Source of the DNA: Grifola frondosa
Taxonomy: Eukaryota; Basidiomycota; Agaricomycetes; Polyporales; Grifolaceae
NCBI GenBank assembly: GCA_001683735.1
Contig: LUGG01000019.1
Span: 1-64,000, forward strand
Direction of reading: 5' to 3'
Length of the DNA stretch: 64,000 nucleotides
The translations under genes were made by a program, and so were the position numbers. The notes beneath the pieces are model-generated. The model saw nothing but the letters and a program-made list of their open reading frames with translations. It did not search any database and was not told where the DNA came from. Shown piece by piece: positions 12,574 through 23,365 of the stretch. Each line of letters opens with the position of its first letter. Positions within the stretch are counted from its first letter, which is position 1.

Positions 12574-12859
12574 CGAGGAAGCTGCCACTACAATGGCGGA
12601 GTCATCGCTGGAGGAGGTCTTCACCGTCAGACCGAAGCTGTTCCGAACCGCAGGACTGGTGTGAGCACTCAAGAACCATCCAGTGATATGACATCACATC
12701 CTCCATCCGGCATCGCACTTTCTGCACCCGTCACTCCTCCTACTCCTCCTGGATTATAGCTGCGTAGTCCGACGTCGATCTCAATAGAAGTGGAGATGCT
12801 GCTATGAGTGCTGCTGAGCTGACTATCATGGTCTGCAGGTAACGAGCCTCGTGGTGGCC

Positions 12860-13264
12860 AGGCAGACCGCCAGAAGACATGTTCGCAAAGCTCGAGTCAT
12901 AATCGGGCACTTGGTTTACATCACATGTACAGGAAAAGACCACCTTCATGTGTGTCTGCATCTCGGAGTTCCTCTCGCTGTGCAAGACCGAGGGCTCGTG
13001 CAAGAGCTCACAGCATGCGAGATCGAACACTCAACGTTGTCGATAATCAGCTTCTCTTCCCCAAGAAGGGTAAGTCCTCCCCTTCCCCTTCTCCTTACAC
13101 ACCCTCTGACACACACATTTACAGGCTTCAACTGCGAACACTGTCGGGTACGCACAACATGCAGCAAAAGTATGAACGAGGCGCGCGAGCTCTGCATCGA
13201 GTTCTTCCACATCATGCAGCTGCTGCTACTCACGGAAGAGGTCCGCGGTCCGCTGAAGTTGTAG
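12860..13264 (+). pseudogene. GET3: GET3 fragment II (C-terminal part)
   Basis: This contains the later part of GET3 in shifted frames: PEDMFAKLES (about 12876), EKTTFMCVCISEFLSL (about 12935), then TEGLVQELTACEIEH, then NQLLFPKKG at the end of an exon. An intron with donor near 13066 and a TTTACAG acceptor leads to GFNCEHCRVR, which carries the CxxC zinc-ligand pair of the GET3 dimer interface, then EFFHIMQLLLLTEEVRGPLKL and a stop at 13264. At least two one-base shifts separate the blocks. Together with fragment I it covers only the C-terminal two thirds of the family. Confidence 0.85.
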
Positions 13265-14062
13265 GGTGCCGTTGTGCATCAATGCAGGGACCCAGATCAG
13301 CATGTGGACCTATGGCTGCGGGCAACCATGGGCACCTTCATCACAAGCGTCAGCCAGAATCTGAGGCGGCGGTGAAGTTTGCAGCGCTTCTGGGGAGGGT
13401 TGTAAATGTGCAGAGGTGGATAAAGGGTGTGGGCGGGGGCAACGTCGATGGCGAAGAGGTGGACCACCAGGCGCGTGCTGGGAGATTGTGATTAACATTC
13501 TTGTGGCCGGCTATTATACCGACAACCTCGAATCCAACGACGCGCTCCTCATGAACTGCGTGTTAATATGCATGGACTGGTTATTTGTCTCGCAGAAGCT
13601 GCTCCTCCGCTACATCACCCTGCACACGAAAATGGCGTATATAGCCTTTCAGAAGGCTGTCGACCGCTCAACCCCACGAGGCTGCATGCTGGGAGACACT
13701 ATAGTTCGCATGCGCGTTGTGTTAGAGCACAACTAGCCTACCATCTCTGTGAACGCTCCTTCACCTGCGCGGGTACTTTGTGCCTCAATGTCTATGAGGT
13801 GCATCTCGTGCTGTTATGGTGAGGGAGCTCCCAACCAAGACATCGTTGGATATTCGGGTGCCTCGCGGATGAAACGGCCTGCACCTTCATTTGACGGGCG
13901 CACACTCGCCCTGCTGCGCAGAACGCTTCGGAGATCGAGAGTGCCGCCTGCGAGGCCTCGCAACAAGCAGAACAACGGCGACTGAATTTCAGAGCAAACA
14001 AGCACGAGAATGATCCGCTATTTGTGCAAAGCGACCGTTGGTGCGACCAGGATGAAATTCGG
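13265..14062. other. Stretch without a recognised gene
   Basis: The longest open reading, 13416-13736 on the plus strand, is 106 codons and starts inside a Gly/Arg-rich low-complexity run. Its hydrophobic middle (CVLICMDWLFVSQKLLLRYI) could be a membrane segment, but no family was recognised and there is no clear gene context. Confidence 0.3.
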
Positions 14063-14171
14063 AGATTCCGTGCAGAGATGCACGGATCAATTCAGATAAT
14101 TAAGTACTAATAAAGAGACCGACCAGATTCCGTGCAGAGATGCACGGATTGATTCAGATAATTAAGTACTG
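14063..14171. repeat. Two direct repeats with internal palindrome
   Basis: A unit of about 46 bp, beginning AGATTCCGTGCAGAGATG, starts at 14063 and again at 14125. The two copies are nearly identical and end in TTCAGATAATTAAGTACT. Each contains CCGTGCA-GAGA-TGCACGG, a perfect 7-bp stem with a 4-nt loop. Confidence 0.85.
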
Positions 14172-14437
14172 ACAAAGACCTATCAGAGGCCCAAAATAAA
14201 TTGGTCTGACTCCGTCTTAAGATCCTTTTTCGACTTGTTGGTCTGTGTGGCTCTTGGAAATCTGAGAATTATCGGAGCAGTCTTGAAACTGACAAGGTGA
14301 TCGCGTCTGGTTCGTCTTTATTGTCTTATCCTCGTCTTGTGCGTCTGAAATATTTTCCGGTCACACTGACACCAGCCGTCTGATTTGTCTGGGGCCTCTT
14401 TCTCTTCTTAGAATTCCTCACCAAGAACAAACAAGAC

Positions 14438-14508
14438 AATTCAGATAATTTAAGATGATTTTAAGATGTTTTAAGATGTTTTCAGATGGTTTAAGATAGT
14501 TTAAGAGC
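14438..14508. repeat. Short AT-rich tandem repeat (TTTAAGATG-type)
   Basis: About six imperfect 10-12 bp units of the form TTTTAAGATG or TTTCAGATGG occur in series. The first resembles the TTCAGATAATT end of the direct repeats 300 bp upstream. The array lies where the first exon of DUF2235 copy 1 would be expected, and that exon is missing. Confidence 0.7.
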
Positions 14509-14639
14509 CAAAAAAGACAACTCAAGACATATCGGATTTTGCTGATGTATTGACGGAACATCTAATAAATTTGGCCCCAAGGTAATATATATTCTATATG
14601 GACAACTGCAGAGTCATTTTACACTGATCGCGCTGTCTA

Positions 14640-17600
14640 GAATACAAACGTCATTGAATTATACAGCCAAATCGTGAGTGACGAGACACAGTTTGACCTA
14701 CTACAACAGTGGTATTGGCACCTATGCCAAGCCATCCAAGAAGACTCTCGGGAACTGGTTGCGTGTGCTTGGCCACAAAATCGACTTAGCAATTGCATGG
14801 TGCGCTAACTTGTTGTCCTAGATGGATGTTTACGAACTCTGCATAGGAACTTTGATCGAATTGTGAAGGGCGCATACCGATGGCTCTCGGAGAATTACCA
14901 AGAGGGAGATCGGATATTTCTATTTGGTTTGACAATTGTTTGTTCCTATCGCACCATTAACTTACATGTTTCGGCAGGTTTTTCTCGCGGTGCCTATCAG
15001 GTTCGCGCTCTAGCAGCAATGATCAACAAGGTAGGGATGGGATCAACCTGAAGACCTGGCTTCAAAATTCTTTGACTGATAGCACTTTATCGGTGTAGGT
15101 TGGACTTATCCGCAAAGGGAACGAAGAACAAATACCGTTGTAAGTATGACAAGACTTCCCCCAGCAACATATCATTGACCATTCCGTAGTGCATACGAGC
15201 TATATGCTGATCCGGCCAGCGATGCGCCGATCCCAATACATTTTAGCACAAAGACTGGCGGACTTCCCGAACAGACACAGGATTTGATTCTGTATCCTCC
15301 AATCGAGCTGATACTCTTTCTCAGCGCGATGTCAGAACTGAAACAGATACCGAGACACTAAAAGGCGGGAGAATAAAGATGGCAATGGACCACATTGCGC
15401 ACCTTTTTTCGGAACTTCGGATAAAGCCCTCATCTAAAAATCACAGGCTCAAGATCATGTCGCAGCTGAACCGACAACGATATCAGGGCCGTCAATTGCC
15501 CAACGGTTCAAGAAGACATTCTCGAGAGACGTGTCAGTTCATTTCATTGGAGTCTGGTAACTTTACTTCTTGTTTAGCCCGGAAGTAACAATAACACATC
15601 ATTGCTCTTAGGGACACAGTGTCTTCTGTTGGGCTCATTAAAGGAAAGAATCTTCCTGGAACAAACGATCCGGAAACGGCGTGTTACTTCCGTCACGCTC
15701 TTGCGTTAGATGAACGTCGTGTTAAATTCCTTCCAGAATATGCGCGTGGTGTGCAACGATGGAAGTCGAGCCTGGTGATAAACGTATGTTGCCTTTTACG
15801 ACACTTACGACGAACAATTCAGAACAACAACCATCTTCGATGTTATCTGATATTTTGGCGGAACCAAACAGAGCAAACGCGGCAACTGCCCCTCGGACCG
15901 AGTCAGAAATAATCGCTAGAACTCATTCCACGGCTAATCCGGAGCCACATCCAGCAAATGCCAAGCCTACGACTGAAGCAGAGAAGGATTCAGGGGATGA
16001 AACCATGAACGAATTGGAGATCAATGTGCAGTGGGGAGTTAACGACCAGGTGCAGCCTCAGATTGATGGGTCATTCATCGATGGTGATATGTGAGTACAT
16101 GTTGTCTTTTCAAAGGCACTTTAGGGGTGACATTGGGAACAGACTGGAGGAGAAAACATCTCACATCAAGACATCGCCCCGAATAAAAGAGGTGTGGTTT
16201 AGCGGTACTCATTCAGATATGTAAGTATAATTCCCTTTTTATGATAGAGTTTTGATGTACATTTAATCTCGAATAGTGGCGGTGGAAGCGTCAACAATAG
16301 CAGTTTGAATCTGCGACATCCGTCGTCCCTCTGGATGTCGTATGAAGCTATCTCATTGGGACTCAAATTAATGCCTGCCCACTTCGACTGGAGGTGGGAA
16401 AACCTAGGCAAGGTTCGGAAATCACTGACTGGAGCGTGGCGTATTTTCGAGTATATGCCCCTCAAAAGGCTGTCGTATGATACCGCTGACTCTACAACGT
16501 GGTGTGTTTTTATTGCTTCTGTGGTCATTGTACTCTGATGTATTCTACAGATGGCATTGCGGGAACGGAAGAACTATCCTACCAGGCCAGACGATCCATG
16601 CCTCTGTCGCATTTTGCCCAAGGGGATACCTGCCAAAGGCACAGCTACCTTCGAATACCAAAAATGATTGGAAAGATCTCATAGGAAAGGGGAAAAAGTA
16701 TGACATGGATTGGATTGTTCGTTGGCGTGGTCTTCTCGAGCTCGATATATTTGATGCGACGGCCGCATCCACTTTGGTCAGCAATCTTCAGAATCAGTTT
16801 GCCCACGACAGAGAGACCGCCGTGTGGATTCACCGCCTCAAGATCATGGCAGCCTCGTGTACGTCGCTTCTGGTGTCCTAAATGTTGCAGGTACTCACGT
16901 GATGAGTAACATCATAGGGCAAGGACGCAAGTCGCTGTTGTCCATACCAGATGCAGCCAGGCGTCTTTTGCTGTCGTTGAGGCACAAATGGGCACCTGCA
17001 ATGCAAGTCGCCGTTCTTGATACAGTTATAAGCATATCATTTGCATCAGAATTGCAGGGCAATGAAAAGGTCAGTTTACGAGTTTCAGTCTCTCTTCCAC
17101 GCGATTCATGCTGAGTGCGTCATAGTGTAGGATGTCTTCCATCCGACTTGGAGTTGTTCAAAGTCCTGGATTCTCTACTTGCCGAGAAGGATACGACACA
17201 AAACACTTCAGGTCCGTGGCCGTATTCATTGCAGTATTTCACGATGGCAAGTCAAATATTTTAGAGCCGTAGCGGGCACTTATGGGACATCCTAGAGGAT
17301 TGGTGCAAGCCTCTGTTCCATCGCACACTCTTGCCCATTTTACTCATCTGCGTGGTAGCCATCAAGAGAAATCACGATGCGTGGATATCTTGTCCAAGGT
17401 TCTGATCAATCCTAATTTCTCGGGTAGGCGCAGAGCATATATAATGCAAAGCTATCTCACGAGGTTTTAGAATATGATTTACTCTGGGAAAATTTAATCC
17501 AGCAATCGTTACGGATATATTTTACCTGGTAGCTGAAAGGCATTCCAGGACTCGGTTTTGTGTTATAGTCTTTGAGCTTGTTTTCTATCTGGCACGCAAT

Positions 17601-18650
17601 GGTAAGTCTATACTCTGCACGAGATCACGCGACTGACCGTTGATTCTAAAGAAAAATGTTGCTTCGTCCCTAATGTGACGCCTGTACTACATGTGCTACT
17701 GCTACACCAAAGCTTGCGGATCCATACGTATTGTTGTAAGGCTATTGACTGTCTCACCGGAGATCGTAAGCATTACGTTTGCTTTCTGCTGATCCCCAAG
17801 ACCAATATAACTACAGGGCACACTCGTCGTCTTCTGGTCACAAGCGGATTTGTAGATATATTGTTTCGTCTTCTCAAAATTGGGGATAAGGACGTCTCTG
17901 CGTTCTGTCACAGTGAATTTGGGATCTTGGTCGCGCATAGTAAATCAGACGGTAAACTGTTGCCGCACTCCATAGTGTACGATTTTGACTTACAGGTTAT
18001 GCAGGTACAAGTGATGAGATATTTACGCCTCCGTTTTGGACATCTTTACAGGCAGTGTTATACGCGGAGAACAGTGAGCTCATTAAGCGTGGCTTTGACC
18101 TGCTTTGCATGTTTGTCAAATACGGTGATATGCTTTACAAAAATCTCTAGCAAGACGTTAACGCTACCCATTGTACAGAGGACTTCGTCTATGCAGCCGC
18201 AAAGATGGCTCGCGATACCATAGATATTCCCAAGTTTCTCCGAGGCTACTCGAGCATCAGCAAACAAGATGCAACTATTCTCCTAGAATTTTGGGACCGT
18301 CAGTTTGTTCGCCAATGATAATGCAACTGCACACGCCATCTCATGCCATAACCACATAGGTGTCATAGCATACAGGTTACACCCACCGAGTCTCAGACTA
18401 CGTCTGCAGACGATGCGGGAGAATGCGCATTCAGCGGTGGGAAGAGTTCGATGAGGTTCTATTGCTGAATTATAATGGATATACAGATCAAATTTTGCGG
18501 CCAGATGATCTGGAGTCATGTCATGAATCTGGGAGACCACCGCTGATGAGGCCAAACGGCAGTCGGCATCTGGCGATCTCTGGAGATAGGTTTCGGGAGG
18601 ATGATTTGGACGTCCACTGGGCCATAATGTTTTTGTCCGAATGATGCAGT
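14640..18650 (+). pseudogene. DUF2235 hydrolase with helical repeats, copy 1 (5'-truncated)
   Basis: DUF2235 (PF09994) is the alpha/beta-hydrolase domain of bacterial Tle1 phospholipase effectors; its role in fungi is unknown. The first exon with the CIDGT motif is missing. Present blocks are NTNVIELYSQIV (14653), YYNSGIGTYAKPSKKTLGNW after a one-base insertion near 14693, NFDRIVKGAYRWLSENYQEG, the nucleophile elbow GFSRGAYQVRALAAM (about 14982), ETACYFRHALALDERRVKFL (about 15675), EVWFSGTHSDM with the catalytic His (about 16190), and IGGGSVNNSSLNLRHPSS. A C-terminal beta-rich region (TIHASVAFCPRGYLPKAQLP, about 16590) is followed by exons of ARM/HEAT-like helices to about 18650. The VGVWDT block is not clear in this copy. 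Other copies lie downstream on both strands. Confidence 0.8.
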
Positions 18651-19341
18651 TCACATTGTGATTATATGTGTTGTGTCAATATCAGAAGCCTAGATGGAAG
18701 AAAACATCTCTGTAAGCAGCCAGTAGCAAATTATTGGTGCAAATATCATCTCGACTCGACAAGGCTGCGAGCGGTTGTTCCTGTATCTAACAGATATCGA
18801 ACACGATGAATGCCGTGGACATGGCTGCGCAAGGGATTACTGGATAGGACAATTTTTCCGGCTCGGTATCCGCCGGCATGTGACCTTTGGACAAATCATT
18901 TCATTGCAACTCTGGCCTATAGGTATATTTGCGAAGCGAAATTCACACAAGTGGAGGATTCATCGTACGTATGAGATAGATCACGCATGAAATGCACCGA
19001 ATAAATCTGTTATGTAAGGGGATAGGCGGTCTGACCAGGGCCTGCATTTGCGAGTTGAGGTCTACGGCGGAGGTCACGAAGAGCATCCGGATAGCCCGCA
19101 CTGTCCTCACGCACCTCACGAATTCATAGATAATGCAAATGAAATCGCGCTACTCCTCCGTCCTGCCATCAAATATGAAACATCACGGAGGCAAACGCAC
19201 CAAGAGCGTCTGCGGCCTCAAATGGACATTTAATGTCATCATGGGGATTTCACCAACCCAAAGATAGATCCTCGATAAATGAGAGCACACATAGAGATAG
19301 TATATTGAGCCGCAACGAACTCTCATGCGCCGCATCGGACC
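18651..19341. other. Intergenic stretch, no gene seen
   Basis: Only short, composition-driven open readings occur. The piece from 18775 to 18990 (71 codons, plus strand) has no recognisable motif. The stretch separates DUF2235 copy 1 from the 3' end of the minus-strand methyltransferase-like gene. Confidence 0.4.
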
Positions 19342-20577
19342 TCACAACACTCCCGGCAAGAACCACCACCGTACATTCCGCGCATACTTCTCCCACTCAG
19401 TGCCGAACGACCTCCGCAGCGCCGCGTCCTCCTTCCTCGCGCGACGAACGCCTACTGCAATCCACCATGCATACCACACCGAAAAAAGCCCACACGCACC
19501 ACCAGCGAGCCGCTTCCCCTGCCAAAAATACCGCATTCCGCGACCCAACCGCCGGGCGAAAGGTTCGCCAGCGCAAGCCCCATCAGCATGAGGAGCGAGC
19601 CGGTATAAGCTGGATGCCGTATTACTGAATAGGGCCCAGACGCAATAAGGCGATGTGCGGGGAGTATTGCAAGTTCGAAAGTGAAGAATGCTCCGAGGGT
19701 GCGATAACAGGTGAGGCGCAGCAGAGAGCCGGAAACGACCAGAAGTGCGCCTATGAGCAGGAAAGATGTAGTGTGTATTGCAACCGTGGCAGAAACGGGT
19801 TGAGTAGATGGACTAGGACATATTGTCGATCGAATGGCGGATGTGGCGGAGGAGGACAAGGGGATGATGGTTTGTTGGGTCAGGATGAGAAGCACGTCTG
19901 CCAGTGTGCAGAGCCAGATCAGCGGTTGCTGGATCTAAAAAAGATGTTAGCGCCGTGTACAAATGGCTGGATGGAGATATGAGGGCATGACGAAGCCGTC
20001 ATCATTCAGTCAACTCAATCAACGTGACATTATGGTTACCGTATCTCCGATCAAAACGAGCGGTCCGCGGAAAAAGATGGGTGAGCGCGCATGAGCCCAC
20101 TCCATGCGCGGGTCCGAGTGTTCCTGCACCATGCAGAAGAGACGAGGGGTCATGTGCTTATCATATCAAAAATGTACACGAAGAAGAATGATGTTTCACA
20201 GCTAGACGACCGCAGCAGTACCGCTGAAAGAACACAGCGAGCGCGACCTCGCCCCTTCTTTCTGCTGCACTCGCACTGCGCTCCCACTGAATTCGTGCAC
20301 TGGACTCCCCCCGCTCTGCAGAAAGCTTGCGATCAAGGATCGCGCTATAGCCATCAGATCAGGCATCGACAAACGTGATCGGCGATCCCTGAACCCTTCC
20401 CAATAAAATACTAGAGACTCCAAGAAAACATACCTTGAAGACGAGCGGCGCAATCTTCGAAAAGAACACCTCATCTGTGGCATATCGACCCTTGGCAGGG
20501 GCCTTGTTAGGAGGAGTACTCGCGAGCTGATAGAGAGCCGCCTGAATGCAAACAATAGCAGCTCTAGAGAACGACAT
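19342..20577 (-). CDS. Isoprenylcysteine carboxyl methyltransferase-like membrane protein
   Basis: ICMT enzymes methylate the C-terminal prenylcysteine of CaaX proteins at the ER membrane, using S-adenosylmethionine. Exon 1 (20577-20432) starts MSFSRAAIVCIQAALYQLAS and contains a first hydrophobic segment; its donor is GTATGT. Later exons give SFLLIGALLVVSGSLLRLTC, then CYRTLGAFFTFELAI, then the family signature GPYSVIRHPAYTGSLLMLMG, and the C-terminal RRARKEDAALRRSFGTEWEK with the conserved Glu-Asp and Glu-Trp pairs, ending in WWFLPGVL at 19342. The last two segments lie in different frames, joined by a shift at an A/T run (19482-19487). It is an isolated gene, and a lone base error could explain the break. 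Substrate is inferred from the family. Confidence 0.75.
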
Positions 20578-21032
20578 AATTATCCGCCAGGAGACAGGAG
20601 AAGAGAGACGTGGATGTGTCGTTTGATCTGGGGCCTATTTTATATGTGATGTGAACGGTAGCCTTGATTGGCATGCTGAACATGTGGGAGTTTTTTTGGC
20701 TCCAGGCCGAGGGACCGGCGAATCAAAGTTGAGGTTCGCACTGTCTTTAGCCGCACCGCGGCAAATTTTGTGCACAGCCATTGTTAGGTGAATTCTGCCG
20801 AAAGAACGACGGAATGGAAACCTACGGGAACGGTGAGGGGCATTACAAGAAGACCTCATGTTGTTAAGAGCAATGGGGCAACAGGGACGGAATGACTCTC
20901 ACGTGTAAACGGCGGAGAGGACGTATCTCGGTGCCAATACCATGTCTAAGGCCACAAAAAAGAACGCAGATCACATGCCACGGTGACACGGAAAAATAGG
21001 CATAAAATAAACGGCAGAAGAACAGAAGAACG
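20578..21032. promoter_or_regulatory. Presumed upstream region of the ICMT-like gene
   Basis: This is the non-coding stretch directly 5' of the minus-strand ICMT-like gene. No specific element was recognised beyond AT-rich runs around 20640. Short open readings on both strands show no family motif. Confidence 0.3.
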
Positions 21033-21065
21033 CGTCCAAGCAACGTCCAAGCAACGTCCAAGCAA
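21033..21065. repeat. 11-bp minisatellite, three units
   Basis: CGTCCAAGCAA is repeated three times head to tail without mismatches. Looser relatives (AATCCAAGG, AGTCCAAGCG) follow up to about 21095. Confidence 0.9.
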
Positions 21066-23365
21066 AATCCAAGGATGTGGACATGAGTCCAAGCGAGTGG
21101 ACATGAACGTGGTACGAGTCTCTCAAACAAACTCAGATCCCTCGGAGATCTCCGCAAGTCACCCGCCACTTCTTGCACACCGTGACCATCCCACTCGCAG
21201 CGACCACAGCCTACGAGTCCACGACGTCGTTATGTCTTTAGCTTCACAGTACTCGCTATTACCCTATTATATGTGAAGCCACTCGCATGGTGAGATTCAC
21301 GAATAGTGAGCGGTTGTATACTGATTTATTGGGCTGTCTTTGAAGATGTATTGTTTCATACTAAAAAAATATATTGCGTGGATCAATTTCCTCCCCGGAG
21401 GAATGCAGATCTGTTCTGATTACGACGTTTGTGGAATTATTCTGAATATTTGATATCGATGACCTTTAATACCTTCCAATCCACTGTCTTCTCATACTAT
21501 TTAGGCCTCCGAGAGCGCCGTTCGCATGTGTGTGTTCTCCAAGTTTTATTGCAAATGTTTTGTGCTGTCATCTTCGTTAAGTACTTCCATTGCTGAAGCG
21601 TTGGTCACCTGTAATGCGTTTATATTCATTCCTACCCGATACAGCAATTCGGAGCGGATCCTCAAGGCCTCATGCACAAGGAGCTGATATGAAGCCGATA
21701 ACATTTTGTTTGCTTCCGTTCCATTCATCCACCGGAGACTACCTTTAGATCCATCAGGTTCTCGAGGATGCCTATCAGAATCAGCTACCCCACCGCCGCG
21801 CGTTCATCAGCACGCCATTCATACATTCTCGCCCACAATAGTCGGCCATCGGCACCACACCCACAGCGTGCGTGCAGCCCACGTAAGAGTACTAATTTGC
21901 ATCCCGTGATAGGAAAGGAAACGCGCTGTACCTGCGGGTCGTTACTAGCGGTAAACCATACCACCGCCGATAAGACGACGCTCGCACTACAGCCGCCGTC
22001 GGTCACACTATTGGGACGTGAATTTCGCCCTCTCTGCAAGAGTCTCGCTCCTGGTTCGAGAACACTTTGACACCTTCCATCAGTTTTTTGGAGCGAGCCC
22101 CTGGTCGATTCACCCGGAGCATTGGCGCCATTCCTTCTCACAATACCTTCAGACGGTAAGTAGTGACATCATTTCGCATCGGCTATTCGTCTCCTAGGCA
22201 TTGTCGGAGCCTGCACAGAGTCTTCGGCGTATCCCGTGCGAAAATTTCCAGTCGTTAGGATACACCAATAAACGTTACTACAGTCTACGCTCCTGATACT
22301 TATCCGCCGCTGAACATCATGTTATACGTGCAGATCATTCATGTTCTCTTATGTGCCTTGTCTCCTTCATACAACCGACCCGAACAGCTTTACATTACCG
22401 CGGGAATATGTTATTTATGTATGACACGTTCTGTTTGCCTTCTCCCGCGCGTGAGTTCTCTGCGGTCCGATGATAACATGGCCTTTACGGGCCGTCACCA
22501 CGAGTCCGAATAGCTTTTCTCCGAAGATATGAATACCTTCAAGGATCTTCGGTTTTTGTGCGTTCCCACCTGTTCCCACTTATTGTTCTGCCACATAAAT
22601 ACGGCCTGCTTCTGACACGCTTCAAATTGTCTATCCAATCCAGCACTGTTCGTGTTGAATCCTCTCTTTACCAAGCGTGGACTCTCTCCTACAGCGTGTT
22701 TCAAAATACTTTATTCTATGCCGCTCTTCGATGAAGGATCGGCGGCACCCCGTGTTCCGATACTAATTGTAGGTAGCACGCGCCGCCAGACATCGAAGCC
22801 CAATTTCCTTAAAGTGTGAATACTGCGCCGCCCGCGGAAGGTGAACTACTTAAAACGCCACCATATCGCCACCATCTATGTGTGAACCATGTCGTAATTG
22901 CATCCTTGGGTCTGGCAGCTATGGTTCTTAGTTCGGATCCACAAGACTTCGTAGACGAATGTCTCGTTTAACTGCGCCTTGCATTGAACTGACTCGTCGG
23001 GGCGAACACAAACATCTCTCTGATCCTCGGACTTGACATAGACAGGCGCGGCTAGCATTTGGTCTAGAAGCCGCAAACACACTAGTTGCTTCGCCGGGGA
23101 GATCATGCACATGCTCGACTTTTGCAGCGTCGAGACTTTGGTACAGCCGACGGCAAGTAGAGGGCCTTCGCGACGACATATAGTTTTCGTCATATCGTAC
23201 CTTGAACTTCATTCGCCGCGGCGGCAACCATGATTTGTTGTCCGATTACATGAGCTATGTAGCGTAATGGGAAGACAAAAACAACACCTTATAATCTAAA
23301 GCAGGGAACTCGGACAATCCGTTACATTGAACGATTGAATTTGATGAGATACCGTATGAATAGCT
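21066..23365. other. 2.3-kb stretch without a supported gene
   Basis: All open readings are short and none carries a recognised motif. The most protein-like is 22495-22704 on the minus strand (QAVFMWQNNKWEQVGTHKN), which could be a fragment of an old gene or element but could not be assigned. The minus strand around 22880-23230 has two overlapping readings of about 100 codons in competing frames, with no family resemblance. Confidence 0.35.

Noticed and set aside
14200..14640. tRNA or small RNA gene in the AT-rich repeat region
   Set aside because: No cloverleaf, A/B box pair or other RNA signature could be identified by eye.
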